Of a stretch of 64,000 nucleotides of DNA, positions 63,671 to 64,000 are shown in pieces. Where the stretch lies: positions 62,001 through 126,000 of the forward strand of contig NZ_JAHKRC010000003.1 in NCBI RefSeq assembly GCF_019345465.1, in the 5' to 3' direction. Position 1 is the first letter of the stretch; every line of letters starts with the position of its first letter. Under the pieces are notes generated by a model. The model searched no databases and was not told the origin of the DNA. It saw nothing but the letters and a program-made list of their open reading frames with translations. A program made the translations under genes and the position numbers. This stretch comes from Pseudomonas sp. NKUCC02_KPG (GTDB taxonomy: Bacteria > Pseudomonadota > Gammaproteobacteria > Pseudomonadales > Pseudomonadaceae).

Positions 63671-64000
63671 ATGGACATACGCCATTTCCGTTATTTCCTG
63701 GCCGTTGCCCGGCAGGGCAATTTCACCCGGGCCGCAGAAGTACTGGGCATTGCGCCGCCGACCTTGACGCGGCAAATCCAGGACCTTGAATGCGCCCTGG
63801 GCGTGCGCCTGTTTGTGCGCCAGCAGCGACAGATCAGCCTGACCGAAGCTGGGCGGGCCCTGTTGCCCGAGGCGGAGGCCACGGTGCGCCAGTTCGAATT
63901 TGCCCAGCGCAATGCCCAGCGGGCCGGGCGTGGAGAGACAGGCCATATCGAACTGGGTTACGTGGCATCGGCGGTGTACTCAGGGGTTTTGCAGCAGCAG
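63671..64000 (+). CDS. LysR-family transcriptional regulator (5' part only)
   Basis: The first 110 codons are present; the gene runs out of the window. The winged HTH is clear: MDIRHFRYFLAVARQGNFTRAAEVLGIAPPTLTRQIQDLE, then LGVRLFVRQQRQISLTEAGRALL. The start of the effector domain (IELGYVASAVYSG) is visible. It is divergent from the MFS exporter gene, its probable target. Confidence 0.93.
   Translation, partial: MDIRHFRYFLAVARQGNFTRAAEVLGIAPPTLTRQIQDLECALGVRLFVRQQRQISLTEAGRALLPEAEATVRQFEFAQRNAQRAGRGETGHIELGYVASAVYSGVLQQQ

Overview
The window looks like chromosomal DNA of a fluorescens-lineage Pseudomonas. Evidence seen in the sequence: high-GC Pseudomonas-type codon use, many copies of the pseudomonad REP palindrome (core GTGGGAGCGGGCTTGCTCGCGA) and a second GTCGCTGCCG-type palindrome family, and genus-typical genes (ccoG, a MuxABC-OpmB-like efflux operon, an orphan ccoN, a Cys-poor DksA2, FecI/FecR/receptor signalling). 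I see no rRNA, tRNA, CRISPR array, insertion sequence or prophage.

Layout. 0-1.3 kb: 3' part of ccoG (minus strand). 1.3-11.3 kb: a glycogen/alpha-glucan locus with glgB on plus and an EEP-family hydrolase, glgX, a DUF2934 protein, malQ and glgA on minus. The trehalose genes that share this locus in P. aeruginosa (glgE, treS, treY, treZ) are absent, and tiny ORFs ending in ATGA overlaps sit where treS and treZ would lie. 11.3-25.4 kb: housekeeping and envelope genes (DUF411 protein, a small exported protein, a serine/threonine-type permease, an ECF sigma/FecR/TonB-receptor cascade, hldD, transaldolase, orphan ccoN with a small membrane protein, a lipoprotein, an outer-membrane barrel, tpx). 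25.5-34.5 kb: a tightly overlapping four-gene RND efflux operon (adaptor, two inner-membrane pumps, outer-membrane factor). 34.6-41.7 kb: a GGEEF diguanylate cyclase, an HPP protein, several small unknown proteins, a DksA2-like factor and a DUF2235 (Tle1-like) hydrolase.

42-63.5 kb is the most distinctive part. It holds two blocks of acyl-CoA catabolism genes with a CS1/cable-type (alternate chaperone-usher) fimbrial operon between them. The left block has an internally deleted RND/MMPL transporter gene, DUF1329 and DUF1302 envelope proteins, and a pair of acyl-CoA dehydrogenases. The right block is one tight operon: enoyl-CoA hydratase, two acyl-CoA dehydrogenases, thiolase, two SDR dehydrogenases, a MaoC hydratase and a second thiolase. 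From memory of the families, the hydratase, first thiolase and both SDRs resemble enzymes of the actinobacterial KstR2 (steroid C/D-ring, HIP-CoA) pathway. No ring-opening CoA-transferase pair or acyl-CoA ligase is visible, so the substrate is unknown; an alicyclic or branched acyl-CoA is a reasonable inference. A PadR regulator precedes the operon. A DHA2 exporter and a divergent LysR regulator, cut by the window edge, follow it.

Several loci show gene loss: absent trehalose genes, the collapsed MMPL gene and a 33-codon remnant of a pilin gene. The lineage appears to be trimming accessory pathways.
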